64,000 bases of DNA from Curtobacterium sp. MCPF17_002 (GTDB lineage Bacteria > Actinomycetota > Actinomycetes > Actinomycetales > Microbacteriaceae), in the NCBI RefSeq assembly GCF_003234115.2, contig NZ_CP126251.1, positions 3,224,001-3,288,000 of the forward strand, read 5' to 3'. Below the pieces are notes generated by a model, which saw nothing but the letters and a program-made list of their open reading frames with translations, was not told the origin of the DNA and did not search any database. The position numbers and the translations under genes were made by a program. Shown here piece after piece: positions 61,210 to 64,000 of this stretch (its first letter is position 1; every line of letters starts with the position of its first letter).

Positions 61210-61757
61210 CCTCGGCTGCGTCGCCGGAAGCCAGGACGGCGTCCTCAGCGGAGTCACGGAGCGCTTGAGTGAGCTCGGCCTCCGTGGGAAGGGCGGCCTG
61301 CACGGATGGTGGCAGCAGGTCGTAGCTGGCGACGCCGATCGGAGTTTGGTGTGCGCCGAGGGAATACCGGACGACGGCGTCGTTCTTGTCCGCGACGAGC
61401 AGCAGTCCGACCGTGTCGGCGTGCTGAGGTCGTCGGAGTCTGTCGTCGACGAGGGCGACGTAGAAGCCGAGCTGACCGAGGTACTCGGGCCTGAACTTGC
61501 CCGTCTTGAGTTCGATCACCACGTAGCGGAGCTGCTCGACATGGAAGAACAACAGGTCGACGTAGAAGTCATCCCCATCGACGTCGAAGTGCACCTGCCG
61601 CCCGACGAACGCGAACCCTTCCCCAAGCTCGCGGAGCGTGTCGATGATCCGATCGACGAGCGCCTGCTCGAGGTGGCGTTCCTTCGCGTCGCCGTCGAGG
61701 GCGAGGAAGTCCAACACGTAGGGGTCCTTCGTGAGCTGCTGCGCCAAATCCGAGTCC
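61202..61757 (-). pseudogene. DUF1016 (YhcG-type) nuclease, N-terminal half lost at the island junction
   Basis: The 185-residue remnant is the C-terminal PDDEXK nuclease domain of DUF1016: LAQQLTKDPYVLDFL, HFDVDGDDFYVDLLFFH and VVIELKTGKF with the catalytic Asp, Glu-x-Lys. Full-length family members have an additional N-terminal domain of about 150-170 residues, which is missing. The reading frame enters from the CCCGGGC junction and meets a stop in dehydrogenase sequence 3 codons later. A TTG at 61747 is the only nearby start. The gene was cut when the island joined the dehydrogenase gene. Confidence 0.85.
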
Positions 61758-61764
61758 CCCGGGC

Positions 61765-62292
61765 GTCACCACCCACACGTGCGACCTCTCCGACCTCGGT
61801 GCGGTCACCCCGCTCGCGGCCGACGTCCACGCTTCGTCCGGTCGGATCGACGGCCTGGTCCACCTCGTCGGTGGCTGGCGCGGCGGCGGCAGCATCGCCG
61901 GGCAGTCGGACGAGGACTGGGACTTCTTCGACCGGGCGTTCCGGACGCTGCGGAACACGACGAGGACGTTCTACGGCGACCTCGTCGCATCCCCGGCGGG
62001 ACGGCTCTCGTACGTCTCGTCCACCGCTGTCGACTCCCCCACCGCCGGGGCCGCGAACTACGCCTCAGCGAAGGCCGCGTCCGACGCCTGGGTCCGAGCC
62101 GTCGCCCAGGGCTTCGGGAAGGACGCGCCGGACTCGGCGGCAGCCACCGTGTTCGTCGTCGGCGGTCTCGCCGGGCTCGAGGAGCGTCTCGGCGACGAGG
62201 TCGTCCGGCTCTGGTCGGCCGCGCCGTCGGACGTCAACGGCGCCCGCGTTCCCCTCTCTGCCCGCGGCCCTCTCCCTAGGATGGACCAGTGA
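61765..62292 (+). pseudogene. 3' part (175 codons) of the island-split short-chain dehydrogenase gene
   Basis: Beginning right after CCCGGGC (61758-61764), the frame reads VTTHTCDLSDLGAV, then LVHLVGGWRGGG (the NAG-equivalent region) and the catalytic YASAK (in AANYASAKAASDAW), and ends MDQ-stop at 62292. It continues the N-terminal 54 codons at 20959-21120 in frame. The stop overlaps the GTG of the threonine-aldolase-like gene (GTGA). With no promoter or start it is unlikely to be translated. Confidence 0.88.
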
Positions 62293-63362
62293 CCCTTCGA
62301 CTCCACGATCTGGACCTGCGGGGCTTCGCCTCGGACAACTACGCCGGCGTCCACCCCGAGATCCTCGAGGCCATCGCCGCCGCGAACAACGGCCACCAGA
62401 TCGCCTACGGCGAGGACGTCTACACGGCACGCCTGCAGGAGGTCTTCGCCGCGCACTTCGGGCCGCAGTCTCAGACGTTCCCGGTCTTCAACGGCACGGG
62501 TGCGAACGTCGTCGGACTGCAGTCGATGCTCCCGCGCTGGGGTGCCGTCGTGTGCACCTCGACCGCGCACATCCACACCGACGAGGCCGGGGCTCCCGAG
62601 CGCGTCGCCGGCATGAAGCTGCTCACGGTCGATGCCCCGGACGGCAAGCTCACCCCCGCGCTCATCGACCGGGAAGCGTGGGGATGGGGCGACGAGCACC
62701 GACCCCAGCCGCTCGTCGTGTCGATCACGCAGACCACCGAGCTCGGCACCGCCTACACGGTCGACGAGATCCGAGCGATCGCCGACCACATCCACCCGCT
62801 CGGCATGACGCTGCACATGGACGGCGCACGCATCTCGAACGCGGCAGCGACGCTCGGGGTGCCGCTCCGCGACTTCACGACCGACGCCGGCGTGGACGTC
62901 CTGAGCTTCGGCGGCACCAAGAACGGCATGCTCTACGGCGAGGCCATCGTCGTGCTGAACCCCTCGGCGTCCGAGGGGCTGCACTACCTCCGCAAGATGA
63001 ACATGCAGCTCTCGTCGAAGATGCGGTTCGTGTCGGCGCAGCTCATCGCACTGCTGACCGACGACCTCTACCTCCGTTCCGCTTCGCACGCCAACGCGAT
63101 GGCCATGCGGCTCCGGGGCGCACTCGAGGCCCGGATCGCCGACGGCAGCATCCGCGGGGTCGGGTTCAGCCAGGAGACCCAGGCGAACGGGGTCTTCGCG
63201 ACGCTGCCCGCCGGGGTGGCCGAGCGGCTCCGGGAGCACTTCCGGTTCTACGACTGGGACGCGAGCCGGAACGAGGTGCGGTGGATGTGCTCGTTCGACA
63301 CGTCGGAGCAGGACATCGACGCGTTCGTGGCGGCGTTGCGGGCGGAGCTCGACGCGGCCTGA
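62289..63362 (+). CDS. low-specificity threonine aldolase family PLP enzyme
   Basis: The 357-residue fold-type-I PLP enzyme has the beta-eliminating-lyase pattern: ASDNYAGVHPEILEAI at the N-terminus, LHMDGARISNAA (PLP-pyridine Asp), and the Schiff-base lysine in SFGGTKNGMLYGEA. It would split threonine or allo-threonine to glycine and acetaldehyde. GTG 62289 overlaps the dehydrogenase stop, so it was translated by coupling. Since the island separates it from the DUF6421 promoter, its expression now needs a new promoter in the island end. Confidence 0.88.
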   Translation: MTLRLHDLDLRGFASDNYAGVHPEILEAIAAANNGHQIAYGEDVYTARLQEVFAAHFGPQSQTFPVFNGTGANVVGLQSMLPRWGAVVCTSTAHIHTDEAGAPERVAGMKLLTVDAPDGKLTPALIDREAWGWGDEHRPQPLVVSITQTTELGTAYTVDEIRAIADHIHPLGMTLHMDGARISNAAATLGVPLRDFTTDAGVDVLSFGGTKNGMLYGEAIVVLNPSASEGLHYLRKMNMQLSSKMRFVSAQLIALLTDDLYLRSASHANAMAMRLRGALEARIADGSIRGVGFSQETQANGVFATLPAGVAERLREHFRFYDWDASRNEVRWMCSFDTSEQDIDAFVAALRAELDAA

Positions 63363-63565
63363 CGGGCGGGTCGTTCGCCGCCCGATCAGTGGCGGTGCCG
63401 CAGCCGTTCGGTCGCCTGCTGCGATCCCGCACGGCGACGACGATCAGCATCGCTGCCATCAGCAGCCGGCCGGTCAGCGAGAGCGGACCCGTCACCACTT
63501 GGTCGAAGGGCGGGAACAGCACGCTCTGATGGGTGGCGAACACGTTGAGCGCGAGCGGCGCGCGC

Positions 63566-64000
63566 TCATCCGAGCTTCAGCGCGTTCGCGATCAGGTCCG
63601 GATCGTTGCACTGGACGAGGACAGTTCCTTGGCGAGAGGAGAAACGCACGCCTCGTCCGGCCGAGAGGCAGAGCACTCGGCCACCCTCATGCCGCGCAAT
63701 ACCCACGCCGCCGATCCTTCGTGGGTCGATCAGGTCGATCGACACGTTCCGAACGTCCGTCAGGGGCACGCGGATCCGGAGGAGCGGTATGAACCAGACT
63801 GTCACGTGGCCTTCTGCGATGCGCGTCGACAGCTTCGCGAGCAGAACGACGACCCCAGCGGCGCTCCCGATCGCAGACGCCGTGACCAGGAACGCATCGA
63901 ATTCAACCAGGATGTTTCCCACGATCAAACTCAGTCCGAACGCTGCGACGATCCCGCCCAACATCCGAATCGAAAAGGGTGCCGTGACGACGTCGCGTAC
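63566..64000 (-). CDS. membrane protein with PH-like domain, 5' end outside window
   Basis: The frame is open to the window edge; 144 residues are visible. An ATG at 63964 exists, but sequence upstream (VRDVVTAPFSIR) reads as coding, so the true start probably lies beyond. Two hydrophobic helices (SLIVGNILVEFDAFLVTASAIGS...) are followed by a beta-rich domain (TVWFIPLLRIRVPLTDVRNVS) like a bacterial PH domain. Function unknown. The 63363-63565 gap holds no gene that I can support. Confidence 0.68.
   Translation of the reverse strand, partial: VRDVVTAPFSIRMLGGIVAAFGLSLIVGNILVEFDAFLVTASAIGSAAGVVVLLAKLSTRIAEGHVTVWFIPLLRIRVPLTDVRNVSIDLIDPRRIGGVGIARHEGGRVLCLSAGRGVRFSSRQGTVLVQCNDPDLIANALKLG

Larger units (their letters stand above)
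21121..61764. mobile_element. 40.6-kb genomic island inserted in a dehydrogenase gene
   Basis: The bounds are set by the split dehydrogenase gene and by CCCGGGC at each junction (21114-21120 and 61758-61764). The content is accessory: cell-wall-anchored proteins, regulators and small unknowns. It lacks the GGAGGCGCGG hairpins of the flank, has its own repeat families, and has somewhat lower GC in its intergenic parts. No integrase, transposase, relaxase or tRNA-type attachment site was found. Both edge genes are truncated, which suggests illegitimate or microhomology-driven integration of a fragment of a larger region rather than a clean mobile element. A join error in assembly is an alternative. 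Confidence 0.75.

Noticed and set aside
21121..61764. Classical integrative element or prophage
   Set aside because: No integrase, excisionase, transposase, relaxase, portal, capsid or tRNA attachment site could be found, and both edge genes are truncated.
63166..63543. Reverse-strand frame after the aldolase gene with a short membrane-like segment
   Set aside because: Its second half mirrors the aldolase coding sequence, and no family likeness or ribosome site supports the first half.
1..64000. tRNA, rRNA or tmRNA genes
   Set aside because: No stretch with cloverleaf pairing and a TTCGA-type arm, and no rRNA-like sequence, was found on either strand by eye.

Overview
This window looks like chromosome from a high-GC actinomycete of the family Microbacteriaceae, most like Curtobacterium. 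The support is very high GC with GC-rich third positions, many GTG starts, tightly overlapping ATGA/GTGA operons, and actinobacterial families (ANTAR regulators, DUF6421, DUF3566, a VdcD-type decarboxylase subunit, LAxTG cell-wall anchors). No rRNA, tRNA, CRISPR array, phage gene, integrase or transposase was seen.

Left flank (1-21120), ordinary chromosome. It holds a YeiH-type exporter (cut by the window edge), two overlapping GAF-ANTAR regulators, two AraC-type regulators, and a four-gene envelope/secretion cluster (DUF6507-like, DUF1023 hydrolase, lipoprotein, membrane protein). Next come an amine oxidase, a CoA-type Nudix hydrolase and a TetR regulator. A complete non-oxidative hydroxyarylic-acid decarboxylase operon (ubiX-ubiD-vdcD plus one small gene) is divergent from a MarR gene, with a paired palindromic operator between them. 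TerC, an MFS exporter, a phospholipase D protein, a PLDc_N membrane protein and DUF6421 follow. A family of GGAGGCGCGG...CCGCGCCTCC hairpins punctuates this flank and is not seen further right.

Island (about 21121-61764, 40.6 kb). It splits a short-chain dehydrogenase gene: codons 1-54 lie at 20959-21120 and the other 175 codons at 61765-62292. Both junctions carry CCCGGGC, and joining there restores an in-frame 229-residue protein. The genes at both island edges are truncated. The island encodes four LAFTG-anchored surface proteins plus the remnant of a fifth, a sigma factor fused to a zinc finger, hydrophobic segments and a secreted-type tail, a BLUF photoreceptor, a fatty acid desaturase, and two copies of a two-gene module (a 60-residue protein followed by a MarR regulator). 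Further right are an AAA+ ATPase with its own repeated operator, an SDR/XRE divergent pair, a GAF-ANTAR protein, a thiamine-diphosphate decarboxylase, a glycine-rich secreted protein, a PrsW-like protease, a large LuxR regulator, a frameshifted membrane gene and the C-terminal half of a DUF1016 nuclease. Shared operator-like half-sites (AACAGT/ACTGTT) precede both MarR modules and one adhesin. Three hairpins with different stems share the loop GCAACCCGAATGCG.

Right flank (61765-64000): the rest of the dehydrogenase gene, a threonine-aldolase-like gene that overlaps it, and a membrane gene cut by the window edge. DUF6421, the dehydrogenase and the aldolase were evidently one translationally coupled operon before the island arrived.

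The best candidates for something undescribed are the duplicated 60-aa protein/MarR module with its shared operators, the conserved-loop hairpin family, and the island itself as a light- and MarR-linked surface-remodelling cassette. All functional links are inferred from sequence and gene context alone.
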